From: Neisseria meningitidis | GTDB lineage: Bacteria > Pseudomonadota > Gammaproteobacteria > Burkholderiales > Neisseriaceae | Reading direction: 5' to 3' | Length of the DNA stretch: 64,000 nucleotides | NCBI GenBank assembly: GCA_923184405.1 | Contig: OV299793.1 | Location: 1,964,574 to 2,028,573, forward strand | Shown here: in pieces, positions 32,052 to 42,628 of the stretch | Numbering within the stretch: position 1 is the first letter of the stretch | Layout: each line of letters begins with the position of its first letter | Notes under the pieces: model-generated | Told to the model about the DNA's origin: nothing | Database searches by the model: none | The model's input: only the letters and a program-made list of their open reading frames with translations | Program-made: the position numbers and the translations under genes

Positions 32052-34098
32052 ATGCCCGAACAAAACCGCATCCTCTGCCGCGAACTCCGCCTGCTGGCAT
32101 TCAACCGCCGCGTGTTGGCACAGGCGGAAGACAAAACGTCCCCTTTTGGAACGCCTGCGCTTCCTGTGCATCGTGTCGACCAATCTTGACGAGTTTTCGA
32201 AGTCCGCATGGCGTGGCTCAAGCGTGAAAACAAGCTGCACCCCGGCGCAGGCTGGACAACGGCAAAATGCCGTCTGAAAACCATCGATGACGTTACCGAA
32301 GCGGCGCGCTCCCTGATACGGCATCAGTACGACCTGTTCAACAACGTCCCCAGCCCGAGTTGGCGCGGGAAAGCATCCATTTTACCGCCGCCGCAACTGG
32401 ACGGGCACGCAGAAAAAATGGATCGAAGACTATTTCGACCGCGAACTGCTGCCGATCCTGACCCCATCGGACTCGACCCGTCCCACCCTTCCCGCGACCG
32501 CTGAACAAATCGTTTAACTTCGCCGTCGAACTCGACGGCACGGACGCATTCGGCAGGCCTTCGGGGATGGCGATTGTGCAGGCACCGCGCATCCTGCCGC
32601 GCGTCGTTCCCTGCCGTCCGAACTGTGTGGCGGCGGACACGGCTTCGTCTTCCTGTCGTCCATCCTCCACGCCCACGTCGGCAAACTCTTCCCGGCATGA
32701 ACGTCAAAGGCTGCCACCAGTTCCGCCTGACGCGCGACAGCGACTTGACCGTTGACGAAGAAGACCTGCAAAACCTCCGCGCCGCCATCCAAAACGAACT
32801 GCACGACCGCGAATACGGCGACGGCGTGCGGCTCGAAGTCGCCGACACCTGTCCCGCCTACATCCGCGACTTTCTGCTCGCGCAATTCAAACTGACCGCC
32901 GCCGAACTCTATCAGGTCAAAGGCCCGGTCAACCTCGTGCGCCTCAACGCCGTCCCCGACCTAGTCAACCGCCCCGATTTGAAATTTCCCACACACACGC
33001 CGGGCAGACTGAAAGCCTTGGGCAAAACCGCGTCCATATTCGATTTGGTGCGCCAATCGCCCATCCTGCTGCACCACCCCTACCAATCGTTCGACCCCGT
33101 TGTCGAAATGATGCGCGAAGCTGCCGCCGACCCCGACGTGCTTGCCGTCAAAATGACGATTTACCGCACCGACACGCGTTCCGAACTCGTCCGCGCCCTG
33201 ATGAAGCGCGGCACTCGCTTGCAAACAAGTAACCGTCGTCGTCGAACTGATGGCGCGTTTTGACGAAGCCAACAACGTCAACTGGGCGAAGCAGCTCGAA
33301 GAGGCGGGCGCGCACGTCGTGTACGGCGTGTTCGGCTACAAAGTCCACGCCAAGATGGCACTGGTCATCCGCCGCGAAGACGGCGTACTCAAGCGTTACG
33401 CCCACCTCGGCACGGGTAACTACCACCAAGGCACATCGCGCATCTACACCGACTTCGGCATCATTACCGCCGACGAACAAATCACCGCCGATGTGAACAC
33501 ATTGTTTATGGAAATCACAGGCTTGGGCAAACCGGGCGGCTGAACAAACTCTACCAAAGCCCGTTTACCCTGCACAAAATGGTTATCGACCGCATCGCAC
33601 GCGAAACCGAACACGCAAAAGCAAGCAAACCGACGCGGATTACCGCCAAGATGAATTCGCTCATCGAACCGACCGTCATCGAAGCCCTGTATCGGGCAAG
33701 CGCGGCAGGCGTACAAATCGATTTGATTGTGCGCGGTATGTGCACCTTGCGCCCGGGTGTAAAAGGCTTGTCCGAAAACATCCGCGTCCGCTCCATCATC
33801 GGCAGGCAGCTGAACACGCGCGCGTGTATTGCTTCCACAACAACGGCGCGGACGATACCTTTATCTCCAGCGCGGATTGATGGGGCGCAACTCTTCCGCT
33901 GCATCGAAACCGCCGCGCCGATTGCCGCGCCCGAACTCAAAAAACGCGTCATCCGCGAAGCGTTTGGAAATGGCACTGGCAGACAATACGCACGCGTGGC
34001 TGATGCAGCCCGACGGCGGCTATATCCGCGCCGCGCCTGCCGAGGGCGAAAGCGAAGCCGACCTGCAAAACGATTTGTGGACACTGCTCGGAGGCTGA
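32052..34098 (+). pseudogene. ppk: Polyphosphate kinase 1, several frameshifts
   Basis: Ppk1 makes polyphosphate from ATP. The start MPEQNRILCREL follows a GGGAGAA site. Segments in order: [115 protein letters not shown] (autophosphorylated His), [17 protein letters not shown] and the second catalytic His region around FHNNGADD. Breaks occur near 32140, 32190, 32250, 32350, 32490, 32610, 33215, 33535, 33820, 33870 and 33955. Length of about 685 residues is normal. A DUS hairpin follows. Confidence 0.9.
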
Positions 34099-34120
34099 CC
34101 CGCACCGCCCCAATCAAAAA

Positions 34121-34158
34121 CCATGCCGTCTGAAACCTTTCCGTTTCAGACGGCATGG
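34121..34158. terminator. Inverted DUS pair after ppk
   Basis: A perfect stem CCATGCCGTCTGAAA with its complement and an 8-base loop ends ppk. The next 200 bp, to the end of dnaN, hold no gene that I can support. Confidence 0.9.
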
Positions 34159-34359
34159 TTTTACAGCAATCTAAACAGGGCGGACTGGAATCAAAAACAC
34201 ACCTTCGCCATTCCCGCACAAGCACTTCCCCTATACGCTCCCAACCCCAATCCGCCGCATTCCGGACGGCATTGCCTTTCCGACAGCTGAACAAACCCCG
34301 AATCCGTCTGCACGGTTCGGGGCATATCTCCAATACGGGCATCGTGCTCCGGAAAACCG

Positions 34360-35463
34360 TCAAATCCGCATCGGCATCACAATATATTTGAAATTCGGAT
34401 TGTTCGGCACGGTAAACAGCGTCGAGCGGTTGGCATCGCCGAAGGCAAGCTGCATATCGTCGGAATGGATGTTGCGCAACACGTCCATCAGATAGCCGAT
34501 ATTGAAACCGACTTCGAGTTCGCCGCCCTGATAGGCAATCTCGATTTCTTCGCGCGCTTCTTCCTGCTCGTTGTTGCTGCACACGACGCTCAACAGGCCG
34601 GATTGCAGGAACAAGCGCGCACCACGGAATTTTTCGTTGGCAAGAATGGATGCACGTTCCAGCGCGCCCAAAAGTTCGGCACTGGACAAAACGAAAATCT
34701 TGTCGTAGTCCAAAGGAATGACGCGGTTGAAATCAGGGAATTTGCCGTCGACAACCTTGCTGACGATGGTCGCGCCGTTGCATTGGAAACGCACCTGTAT
34801 GTCCAGCAGCCCGATGTGAATCGGATCGTCGGGGTTGTTCAACAGTTTGAACAGTTCCAGCACCGTTTTGCGCGGCAAAATCACTTCGGCGCGCGGCAAA
34901 TCCGCATCAATCGCGCAGGCTGCATAGGCAAGGCGGTGTCCGTCAGTCGCCACAAGGCGCAACTGGCTGCCCTCAACCTGCATCAGCAGACCGTTGAGAT
35001 AATAGCGGATGTCCTGCACCGCCATGCTGTACTGCACTTGCGACAGCATGGTTTTGAAACGCTCCTGCTCCAGCGAGAAAGTCGCGCTGATGTCCTCGCC
35101 GACATTCATCATCGGAAAATCGGCGGCAGGCAGGGTCTGCAGGGCAAAACGCGATTTGCCCGCCTTCAGCGTCAGACGGCTGTCGTCCCAATCCAGCGAC
35201 ACCAGCGCACCGGCAGGCAGCGCGCGCAAATGTCCTGAAATTTCTTGGCATTGGTGGTGATGCGGAAGTCGTCCGCGCCGCCCTCGGGACCCGCAGTGTC
35301 GATTTGGATTTCCAAATCGGTTGCCAAGCAGTTTGGTCTGACCGCCTTTTCCCTCAACCAGGACGTTGGACAGGATGGGCAGGGTGTGGCGGCGTTCGAC
35401 AATGCGAGAACAACTTGCAGTGGCTTGAGCAGGCTGTAGCGATCGACTTAAAAAATACAACAT
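34360..35463 (-). pseudogene. dnaN: DNA polymerase III beta clamp, N-terminus frameshifted
   Basis: The sliding clamp tethers polymerase III to DNA. From 35463 the start ML... is followed by shifted sequence, then IVERRHTLPILSNVLVEGKG, another shift near 35320 and a third near 35240, after which the frame is clean to the end: SLDWDDSRLTLKAGKSRFAL, QDIRYYLNGLLMQVEGSQLR, ATDGHRLAYAACAID and the C-terminal YIVMPMRI. The three clamp domains are present in order and the length of about 367 residues is normal. It lies downstream of dnaA as usual. Confidence 0.92.
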
Positions 35464-35699
35464 GTTCGCCCTTAAACATCGGATCGTATACTCAACTACG
35501 TAGATCGCGGGAGCACGCCGTCGAAACCGCAGAGGGTTTAAATAGTACAGAACCGTTAACTTGGCGATTCAGCAACTTGCGAACCATACACACTGACCAA
35601 TGACGTGACAGCGCCCTGCTAGTCCAAAAATAAAACGCTACAAACGTACCACTTCGTACAAACACAGACAATCACCATGCCGACTGAAAACGTTGACCA

Positions 35700-37258
35700 T
35701 CAGTTTTGAATCAGAATCAGTAGCTTTTCTTAATCCGGAGCCAGATTCCGGATCATTCTTCGCGAAGTTTCGCAACTGACCTGATGCACGCGCATAACGA
35801 CCGTATGGTCGCGCCCAACAAACGAATAGTCGATAGACGGAAGATCTCAGAGTGGTCAGTCCTTTGGTCAGGCTCATCGCCACCAGGCGCGGAAGAGCAA
35901 TGGAACGCATCAGTTTAGTACCGAGAACATCGCGGATTTTGATGCGATAAAATCTCGCAACGGCATCGATAATAATATCGGCGGTAAAGACCATGTGCTA
36001 CTCGGCAATAATGTCCTGCAAAGCGGTACGCGCCAAATCGATGTCGATGACGGGACGGTTCATAAAGCGGCTGATCGCTCCGACACGGTTAAACGCGCCT
36101 TCAAGCTCGCGCACGCTGGAACGGATCAGATTGGCAATGAACAGCGCGGCTTCGTCTTCAATACTGATGCCCGCCGCTTCCGCCTTTTTCTGCAAAATGG
36201 CGATGCGCATTTCCAATTCGGGCGGCTCGAGTTCCAAAGTCAGTCCCCATGAAAACGGGATTTGAGGCGGTCGTCTATGCCTTCGATTTTCGCGGGAAAC
36301 ACATCGCAAGTGAGGATCAGCTGTTTTTTCTCGTTGTGGAAATGGTTGTACAGATAGAAAAACTCTTCCATGCGTACAGTCTTTTCCTTTGATAAACTGA
36401 ATATCGTCGATAATCAGCAGGTCGTATTGCTTGTATTGCTGCTTGAATACGTCATAGGTATTGTTGCGAACCGCCTTCATAAAGCTGCGGATATAGTCGT
36501 CCGAATGCATATAGCGCACTTTGGCATCGGGACGGATTTTCAGCAGCTCGTTGCCAACCGCCTGCACAAGGTGGGTTTTGCCCGAACCCGTAATGTCGTA
36601 CAGGAAAAACGGATTGTAGCTCTGCCCCTGGCTTTCCGCAAGCGCCTGAGCTGCAGCCGCCGCAAGGCGGCTGCCCATACCTTCTACCAATGTGTCGAAC
36701 GTATAGTCCGGCGACAGATTGGTCTGCTCGTAACGCGCCTCTTCCGCATCGCGCTGCACGTCCGTCCGCGCTTTCCCAACCACCTCCGATTCCGGACGGG
36801 AAGCAGGTTCGGCAGCATGGCGCAGCTCATGCGGAAGGTTTTTCATACGTTTCGCCACAATATCCGCAGCCGTTATCGACGCAGCAGGTTTGACAGACTC
36901 TTCAGACGGCAGCTCGTCCAACAGAACCTCCTGCACGGGCATCGCCTCCGACACCGCGTGCAAGGACGGCACGGAAGGTTCGACAGCACCTTCAAGAGCC
37001 GCCATCTCATAACGCAAGCCTTCTCCTGGTTAGAATACGAAGGCGGAACGGCCGGCAGCGAACTCAACCCTCACCGCTTCTATTTATCAAGGCAAACTGG
37101 CACTGAACATAAAGCAGGCAAACCGATTCTGCAGTAAACAAACCATAAGCTACCCTCCCCAACAACGGTAATGGACGAAATCCATTAAGCAAAAAGACCA
37201 TGAACAACATATCATCAAAACAGCGGAAACACAGCGGCCAAAACACTGCAAACGTCAT
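35700..37258 (-). pseudogene. dnaA: Chromosomal replication initiator DnaA
   Basis: DnaA binds DnaA boxes at oriC and opens the origin. Domain I (MTFAVFWPLC from 37258) is much altered; the domain II linker includes VQEVLLDELPSEESVKPAAS; domain III has the Walker A region around TGSGKTHLVQAVGNEL, LLIIDDIQFIKGKD (Walker B) and AFNRVGAISRFMN; domain IV keeps VAMSLTKGLTTL and, after a shift near 35835, GRDHT of the DNA-binding signature. Breaks: shift near 37030, two near 36380 and 36260, a TAG at 35998-36000 where Lys is expected, and a stop near 35730. The C-terminus EKLLILIQN ends at 35700. Essential, so errors are suspected. Confidence 0.92.
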
Positions 37259-37551
37259 GAATAAGCTCGACAGTAAAAATAATTCGAAAACAAAGAAAAT
37301 ATAATATCTCCTCGGAAAGAAAACAAATATGTTGATCTCACATCAGCTAAAAAATCGACAACCGGATTATACCGACTCACAAATATTTTAGCCACAACCC
37401 AGGCAAAACCTTATCCATAGAAAGGCGACATAAACCCGCGAGGCACGTTGCGCATTCCTCCTGTAAAGTTTCTATATTGATTCACATAAGCGGCAAATTG
37501 CAGTGTAATTCACGGTTTAATTATCTACCCATTCTATTTTTAGGAAACAAC
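37259..37551. other. AT-rich gap between dnaA and rpmH, candidate oriC
   Basis: This gene-free 293 bp separates minus-strand dnaA from plus-strand rpmH, the classic origin position. It is strongly AT-rich (37265-37400). A DnaA-box-like TTATCCATA lies at about 37411, one mismatch from TTATCCACA; I see no cluster of perfect boxes. It must also contain the promoters of both genes, for example TTTCTATATTGATTC upstream of rpmH. Confidence 0.5.
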
Positions 37552-37686
37552 ACGAAACGCACTTATCAACCTTCTGTTACCAAACGCAAACGCACCCACG
37601 GCTTCCTGGTGCGCTCCAAAACACGCGGCGGACGCGCAGCATTGGCAACATGCCGTGCCAAAGGACGCAAACACCTGGCGGTATAA
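37552..37686 (+). CDS. rpmH: 50S ribosomal protein L34, start codon reads ACG
   Basis: The 44-codon frame [20 protein letters not shown] ... GRKHLAV is L34, a small basic protein of the large subunit. The codon where ATG is universal reads ACG (37552-37554), with a good TTAGGAA site upstream. Two Arg residues in the LAARRAKGRKRLAV family ending read Thr-Cys and His. Initiation at ACG would be very weak, so a T-to-C error is likely. It heads the rpmH-rnpA-yidD-yidC cluster. Confidence 0.88.
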   Translation, partial: TKRTYQPSVTKRKRTHGFLVRSKTRGGRAALATCRAKGRKHLAV

Positions 37687-37719
37687 CTTCCGACTACAGC
37701 TTCGGAAGCGCAGTACCGC

Positions 37720-38055
37720 TTGTTGAAAACGGATGATTTTTCATCCGTTTTTGCATTCAGAAACCGCCGCAGCCGCGACCTGCTGCAAGTTTCGCGTTCA
37801 AACGGCAACGGGCTGGACCATCCCCGCATCGGTCTGGTGGTCGGCAAAAAAACCGCCAAACGCGCCAACGAACGAAATTATATGAAGCGCGTCATCCGCG
37901 ACTGGTTCAGATTGAACAAAAACTTGCTGCCGCCGCAGGATTACGTCATGCGCGTCCACCGTAAATTCGACAGGTCTACCGCAAAACAGGCAAGGGCGGA
38001 ACTGGCACAACTCATGTTCGGCAACCCCGCAACCGGATGCAGGAAACAGGCATGA
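37720..38055 (+). CDS. rnpA: Ribonuclease P protein component
   Basis: The protein helps the RNase P RNA mature tRNA 5' ends. The open frame from TTG 37720 ([19 protein letters not shown]) contains the RNR signature in [19 protein letters not shown]. Upstream, TACAGCTTCGGAAGCGCAGT resembles the family's DYRFGRQYR N-terminus with an inserted C, so the natural start probably lies about 33 bp earlier, near 37687. The rest is intact to 38055. Confidence 0.9.
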   Translation: MLKTDDFSSVFAFRNRRSRDLLQVSRSNGNGLDHPRIGLVVGKKTAKRANERNYMKRVIRDWFRLNKNLLPPQDYVMRVHRKFDRSTAKQARAELAQLMFGNPATGCRKQA

Positions 38056-38119
38056 TCAGAACGGTACTCTGCAGGCAAGGTTCAGACAGCAACGGGTTTC
38101 CCATACAAGGAACATCCCG

Positions 38120-38341
38120 ATGAACTTCCTATTGTCCAAACTCCTGCTGGGACTGATACGGTTCTACCAATATTGCATCAGCCCGCTGATTCCGCCGCGC
38201 TGCCGCTATACGCCGACATGTTCGCAATACGCCGTCGAAGCAGTCAAAAAATACGGAGCATTCAAAGGCGGCTGGCTCGCCATCAAGCGCATTGCACGCT
38301 GCCACCCCTTCGGCGGACACGGACACGACCCCGTTCCCTGA
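38120..38341 (+). CDS. yidD: Membrane protein insertion efficiency factor YidD
   Basis: Complete 73-residue Yid[21 protein letters not shown] and [20 protein letters not shown] are the conserved core, with [13 protein letters not shown] at the end. It is a small, amphipathic inner-membrane-associated protein that helps YidC. It stands in its conserved place between rnpA and yidC. Confidence 0.95.
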   Translation: MNFLLSKLLLGLIRFYQYCISPLIPPRCRYTPTCSQYAVEAVKKYGAFKGGWLAIKRIARCHPFGGHGHDPVP

Positions 38342-38512
38342 CCCGACGCAATATTCAAATTGCACGCTTTCCTTTTATTTCCCATCGGTTTCTATATAAT
38401 GCCGTCTGAAGCTTCGGGCAGGCGGCACGACCGTCGGGTATGAAACCCGCCCTTATTCCCCGTCTATCGGAACACGCAACCTGCGGCATTTCCGACCATT
38501 CAGGAAACTCTT

Positions 38513-40150
38513 ATGGATTTTAAAAGACTCACGGCGTTTTTCGCCATCGCGCTGGTGATTATGATCGGCTGGGAAAAGATGTTCCCCACTCCGAAGCCCG
38601 TCCCCGCGCCCCAACAGGCAGCACAACAACAGGCCGTAACCGCTTCCGCCGAAGCCGCGCTCGCGCCCGCAACGCCGATTACCGTAACGACCGACACGGT
38701 TCAAGCCGTCATTGATGAAAAAAGCGGCGACCTGCGCAAGCTGACCCTGCTCAAATACAAAGCAATTGGCGACGAAAATAAACCGTTCATCCTGTTTGAC
38801 GACGGCAAAGAATACACCTACGTCGCCCAATCCGAACTTTTGGACGCGCAGGGCAACAACATTCTAAAAGGCATCGGCTTTAGCGCACCGAAAAAACAGT
38901 ACAGCTTGGAAGGCGACAAAGTTGAAGTCCGCCTGAGCGCGCCTGAAACATGCGGTCTGAAAATCGACAAAGTTTATACTTTCACCAAAGGCAGCTATCT
39001 GGTCAACGTCCGCTTCGACATCGCCAACGGCAGCGGTCAAACCGCCAACCTGAGCGCGGACTACCGCATCGTCCGCGACCACAGCGAACCCGAGGGTCAA
39101 GGTTACTTTACCCACTCTTACGTCGGCCCTGTTGTTTATACCCCTGAAGGCAACTTCCAAAAAGTCAGCTTTTCCGACTTGGACGACGATGCCAAATCCG
39201 GCAAATCCGAGGCCGAATACATCCGCAAAACCCCGACCTGCTGGCTCGGCATGATTGAACACCACTTCATGTCCACCTGGATTCTCCAACCTAAAGGCAG
39301 ACAAAGCGTTTGCGCCGCAGGCGAGTGCAACATCGACATCAAACGCCGCAACGACAAGCTGTACAGCACCAGCGTCAGCGTGCCTTTAGCCGCCATCCAA
39401 AACGGCGCGAAAGCCGAAGCCTCCATCAACCTCTACGCCGACCCGCAGACCACATCCGTCATCGCAAACATCGCCGACAACCTGCAACTGGCCAAAGACT
39501 ACGGCAAAGTACACTGGTTCGCCTCCCCGCTCTTCTGGCTCCTGAACCAACTGCACAACATCATCGGCAACTGGGGCTGGGCGATTATCGTTTTAACCAT
39601 CATCGTCAAAGCCGTACTGTATCCATTGACCAACGCCTCTTACCGCTCTATGGCGAAAATGCGTGCCGCCGCACCCAAACTGCAAGCCATCAAAGAGAAA
39701 TACGGCGACGACCGTATGGCGCAACAACAGGCGATGATGCAGCTTTACACAGACGAGAAAATCAACCCGCTGGGCGGCTGCCTGCCTATGCTGTTGCAAA
39801 TCCCCGTCTTCATCGGATTGTATTGGGCATTGTTCGCCTCCGTAGAATTGCGCCAGGCACCTTGGCTGGGTTGGATTACCGACCTCAGCCGCGCCGACCC
39901 CTACTACATCCTGCCCATCATTATGGCGGCAACGATGTTCGCCCAAACTTATCTGAACCCGCCGCCGACCGACCCGATGCAGGCGAAAATGATGAAAATC
40001 ATGCCGTTGGTTTTCTCCGTCATGTTCTTCTTCTTCCCTGCCAGTCTGGTATTGTACTGGGTAGTCAACAACCTCCTGACCATCGCCCAGCAATGGCACA
40101 TCAACCGCAGCATCGAAAAACAACGCGCCCAAGGCGAAGTCGTTTCCTAA
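38513..40150 (+). CDS. yidC: Membrane protein insertase YidC
   Basis: Complete 545-residue frame, the family's Gram-negative length. The N-terminal helix (LTAFFAIALVIMIGWEKMF) is followed by a large periplasmic domain (residues about 40-340), then the five-helix insertase core: WAIIVLTIIVKAVLYPLTNA, GGCLPMLLQIPVFIGLYWAL and VFSVMFFFFPASLVLYWVVN are visible. The positively charged groove Arg lies in the segment around YRSMAKMRAAAPKLQ. It inserts inner-membrane proteins alone or with SecYEG. It is one of few long genes here without any break. Confidence 0.97.
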   Translation: MDFKRLTAFFAIALVIMIGWEKMFPTPKPVPAPQQAAQQQAVTASAEAALAPATPITVTTDTVQAVIDEKSGDLRKLTLLKYKAIGDENKPFILFDDGKEYTYVAQSELLDAQGNNILKGIGFSAPKKQYSLEGDKVEVRLSAPETCGLKIDKVYTFTKGSYLVNVRFDIANGSGQTANLSADYRIVRDHSEPEGQGYFTHSYVGPVVYTPEGNFQKVSFSDLDDDAKSGKSEAEYIRKTPTCWLGMIEHHFMSTWILQPKGRQSVCAAGECNIDIKRRNDKLYSTSVSVPLAAIQNGAKAEASINLYADPQTTSVIANIADNLQLAKDYGKVHWFASPLFWLLNQLHNIIGNWGWAIIVLTIIVKAVLYPLTNASYRSMAKMRAAAPKLQAIKEKYGDDRMAQQQAMMQLYTDEKINPLGGCLPMLLQIPVFIGLYWALFASVELRQAPWLGWITDLSRADPYYILPIIMAATMFAQTYLNPPPTDPMQAKMMKIMPLVFSVMFFFFPASLVLYWVVNNLLTIAQQWHINRSIEKQRAQGEVVS

Positions 40151-40163
40151 ATGCCGCAGCATG

Positions 40164-40200
40164 AAAAATGCCGTCTGAAACCTGTTCAGACGGCATTTTT
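40164..40200. terminator. Inverted DUS pair after yidC
   Basis: A perfect stem AAAAATGCCGTCTGAA with its complement and a short loop separates convergent yidC and the methyltransferase gene. Confidence 0.92.
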
Positions 40201-40205
40201 ATTGC

Positions 40206-40943
40206 TCACACCCTATCGGGGCGGAAATCTTCAACCGCATACATCACAAAAATCGTCGGGCGTTTTTTCAGATTGGGCATTTCTTTCATCTTTCGCCACT
40301 CCACGATTGTTTGACTGATGATTTCCTGTGTCGGCAAGGTCAAATCCGTAGCCGTGCATAAACGCGTTTCAGGATGCAGGTTTTCCACCGCATCCGGCAG
40401 CAGCGCATCATTGCGGTAAGGCGTTTCAATAAAAATCTGCGTCTCGCCGCACTGGCGCGAACGCTGTTCCAAAGCCTTCAAAGCCTGAATCCGCTCGTTT
40501 TTTTCAGACGGCAGATAGCCTTTAAACGCAAAACTCTGCCCGTTCGCACCCGAAGCCATCAAAGCCAGCAGCAGGCTGGAAGGCCCGACCAGCGGACGCA
40601 CTTCAAAACCGTGTTTATGCGCCAATGCCACCAAATTCGCACCCGGATCGGCCACAGCCGGGCAACCCGCCTCACTGACAATGCCCATACTGCGCCCTTC
40701 TTGCAAAGGTTTCAGCAATTCCGGCAAAGTCTTCAAATCCGTATGTTCATTCAACGTTTGCAGATTCAGCTCGCGGATAGGCGTAGTCACGCCCAAATGT
40801 TTCAAATGCGCACGCGCCGTTTTTTCCGCCTCCACGACAAAATCCGTCAGCCCGACAATCGCCTGTTGATCATGCGGCAACAGGCACGGCGTGTCAGGCG
40901 TACCCAAAGGCGTAGGAATCAAATACAAAACAGGAGACATCAT
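40206..40943 (-). CDS. SAM-dependent methyltransferase, RsmI-like
   Basis: Complete frame of about 245 residues in the tetrapyrrole methylase superfamily. LYLIPTPLGTPDTPCLLP, IVSEAGCPAVADPGANLVAL and RPLVGPSSLLLALMASGANG match the RsmI-like 16S rRNA C1402 ribose methyltransferase pattern; the C-terminal VEWRKMKEMPNLKKRPTIFV also fits. It may be the RsmI paralogue rather than RsmI itself. ATG 40943 is chosen because GAGGG lies six bases upstream. Confidence 0.85.
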   Translation of the reverse strand: MMSPVLYLIPTPLGTPDTPCLLPHDQQAIVGLTDFVVEAEKTARAHLKHLGVTTPIRELNLQTLNEHTDLKTLPELLKPLQEGRSMGIVSEAGCPAVADPGANLVALAHKHGFEVRPLVGPSSLLLALMASGANGQSFAFKGYLPSEKNERIQALKALEQRSRQCGETQIFIETPYRNDALLPDAVENLHPETRLCTATDLTLPTQEIISQTIVEWRKMKEMPNLKKRPTIFVMYAVEDFRPDRV

Positions 40944-40960
40944 TCCCTCACTCATCAGTT

Positions 40961-40991
40961 AAAAATGCCGTCTGAGCCTTTCAGACGGCAT
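40961..40991. terminator. Inverted DUS pair after maf
   Basis: AAAAATGCCGTCTGA with a slightly shortened left arm faces TTTCAGACGGCAT. It sits between the minus-strand maf stop and the methyltransferase start. Confidence 0.85.
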
Positions 40992-41001
40992 AAACGGGCA
41001 G

Positions 41002-41591
41002 TTACAGAACCTCCACGCCCTCATTTTTCAAGAAATCGACCGGACGGAAAACCGGCAAACCGATTAAAGCATTCGGATCGGTACTCTCAATCCTTTCAAT
41101 CAGCAATGCGCCCAAATCCTCACTCTTCAGCGCACACGAGCAATAAACCGCATCAGGCTCGCGCTCCAAATAGCGGAGGATATGCAACTCGTCCAACTGC
41201 CTCATCACGACCACCGTCTTATCGATATGCCGCCGCATCCTGCCCGTAACCGTATTCAACAGCACGATCGCGCTGTAAAACTCAATCTCCCTGCCGCTCA
41301 AGTGCATCAGCATCTTTTGCGCATTGGCAAGGTTCATCGGCTTGCCCCACTGCCTGCCGTCGCACCACGCCACCTGGTCCGCACCGACAATCAACGCCTC
41401 TGGGAAACGCCCGGTCAACGACCGCGCCTTACCCTCGGCAAGGCGCAATGCCGTCTGAGGGGCGGATTCCCCAACATCGGCGTTTCGTCAAAATCGGGGG
41501 ACGCCGCCTGAAAGGCAATGCCGAGCCTTTCCATCTGTTCGCGGCGGAAAACCGAACTCGTACCCAAAATCAAAGGCAGTTCCAAACCCAT
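41002..41591 (-). pseudogene. Maf-like nucleoside triphosphate pyrophosphatase
   Basis: The family start LPLILGTSSVFRREQMERLG, SPDFDETPMLG, LRLAEGKAR and ALIVGADQVAWCDGRQWGKP are Maf/YceF signatures; such enzymes hydrolyse non-canonical NTPs (here probably the m7GTP type). ATG 41591 (MGLELPL) follows a GGAGGA site. One frameshift near 41455, in the NPPLRRH segment, separates the first 45 codons from the rest. The C-terminus is VDFLKNEGVEVL. Confidence 0.85.
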
Positions 41592-41738
41592 CCCATCCTC
41601 CTTACCGTTGAAAACACGCCCGAAGGGGCGGTAAAATCCAGCCATGCGCCGAAACACGGATACCCGCCTTCGGCGTACCGCAACATTTTTCTTAAAAATA
41701 TTGACGTTAGAACATCTAAATTATATCATATCCCGTTT

Positions 41739-42242
41739 ATGTCAGACCCTAATTTGATTGACTTGGAAATTTTTGCCGCCGAAGGGCAGAACCTGCAAGG
41801 CAGTTTTCTGCTGGAAGAATTGGATGAACGCGTCAGTTCGCACGATTATCCCGCCGACAGGCAGACCAAAATATCGTTTACACTGACTGACGGTCGCGAC
41901 CGGCTGCAACGCCTGTTCCTCGACCTGAACGTCAAAGCCGATATGCCCCTGATTTGCCAGAGATGTATCAAACCCATGCCGTTCATGCTTGATGAAAGCA
42001 GCCGTATCGTCCTGTTTTCCAACGAAGAGTCCTTGGACGAATCCATGCTTGCCGACGAAGAACTCGAAGGCATACTGATTGAAAAAGAACTCGACGTGCG
42101 CACATTGGTAGAAGACCAAATCCTGATGTCCCTGCCCTTTTCGCCGCGACACGAAGACTGCGGCGACAATGGGACACTGGAAGAAGTCAATCGGGACAAA
42201 CCCAACCCCTTTGCTGTTTTGGCAGGTTTGAAAAGCAATTGA
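41739..42242 (+). CDS. yceD: YceD family protein (DUF177, 23S rRNA accumulation)
   Basis: Complete 167-residue frame. CQRCIKPMPFMLD and the later SLPFSPRHEDCG supply the Cys residues of DUF177 proteins. In E. coli, YceD is needed for normal 23S rRNA levels and is cotranscribed with rpmF; the same neighbour is found here 33 bp downstream. Rich in acidic residues. Confidence 0.9.
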   Translation: MSDPNLIDLEIFAAEGQNLQGSFLLEELDERVSSHDYPADRQTKISFTLTDGRDRLQRLFLDLNVKADMPLICQRCIKPMPFMLDESSRIVLFSNEESLDESMLADEELEGILIEKELDVRTLVEDQILMSLPFSPRHEDCGDNGTLEEVNRDKPNPFAVLAGLKSN

Positions 42243-42275
42243 TTAGGACACAGTTTATTTATCTAGGAGCTTGAA

Positions 42276-42455
42276 ATGGCCGTTCAACAAAACAAAAAAT
42301 CCCCTTCCAAACGCGGTATGCACCGTTCGCACGACGCGCTGACCGCGCCTGCACTGTCTGTCGACAGCACAACCGGCGAAGTACACCGCCCGCACCACAT
42401 CTCCCCCAACGGTATGTACCGCGGCCGCAAAGTGGTCAAAGCCAAAGGCGAATAA
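42276..42455 (+). CDS. rpmF: 50S ribosomal protein L32
   Basis: Complete 59-residue L32: [20 protein letters not shown] and a C-terminal [10 protein letters not shown]. It lacks the zinc-binding Cys pairs of some L32 forms, as is normal for beta-proteobacterial C-minus types. An AGGAG site lies upstream. Confidence 0.95.
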
Positions 42456-42628
42456 TCCCTATTCGACTGACTGAAAAAGCCGGAACATTGCCATGCAATT
42501 ACTGGCTTTTTTGCATTGGACGCACCATCCGTCCAAACTTTCGCCATACGTCAACACACAGGGGCAAAGCGTTCCGTATAATACCCCGTGAAAATATTCC
42601 AAAAGCCCCAACCACCAAGGAAATTCCG

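Noticed and set aside
33551..34582. A 343-codon minus-strand frame over ppk
   Set aside because: Ppk motifs lie on the plus strand in the same place; the minus frame is Arg/Cys-rich shadow sequence.
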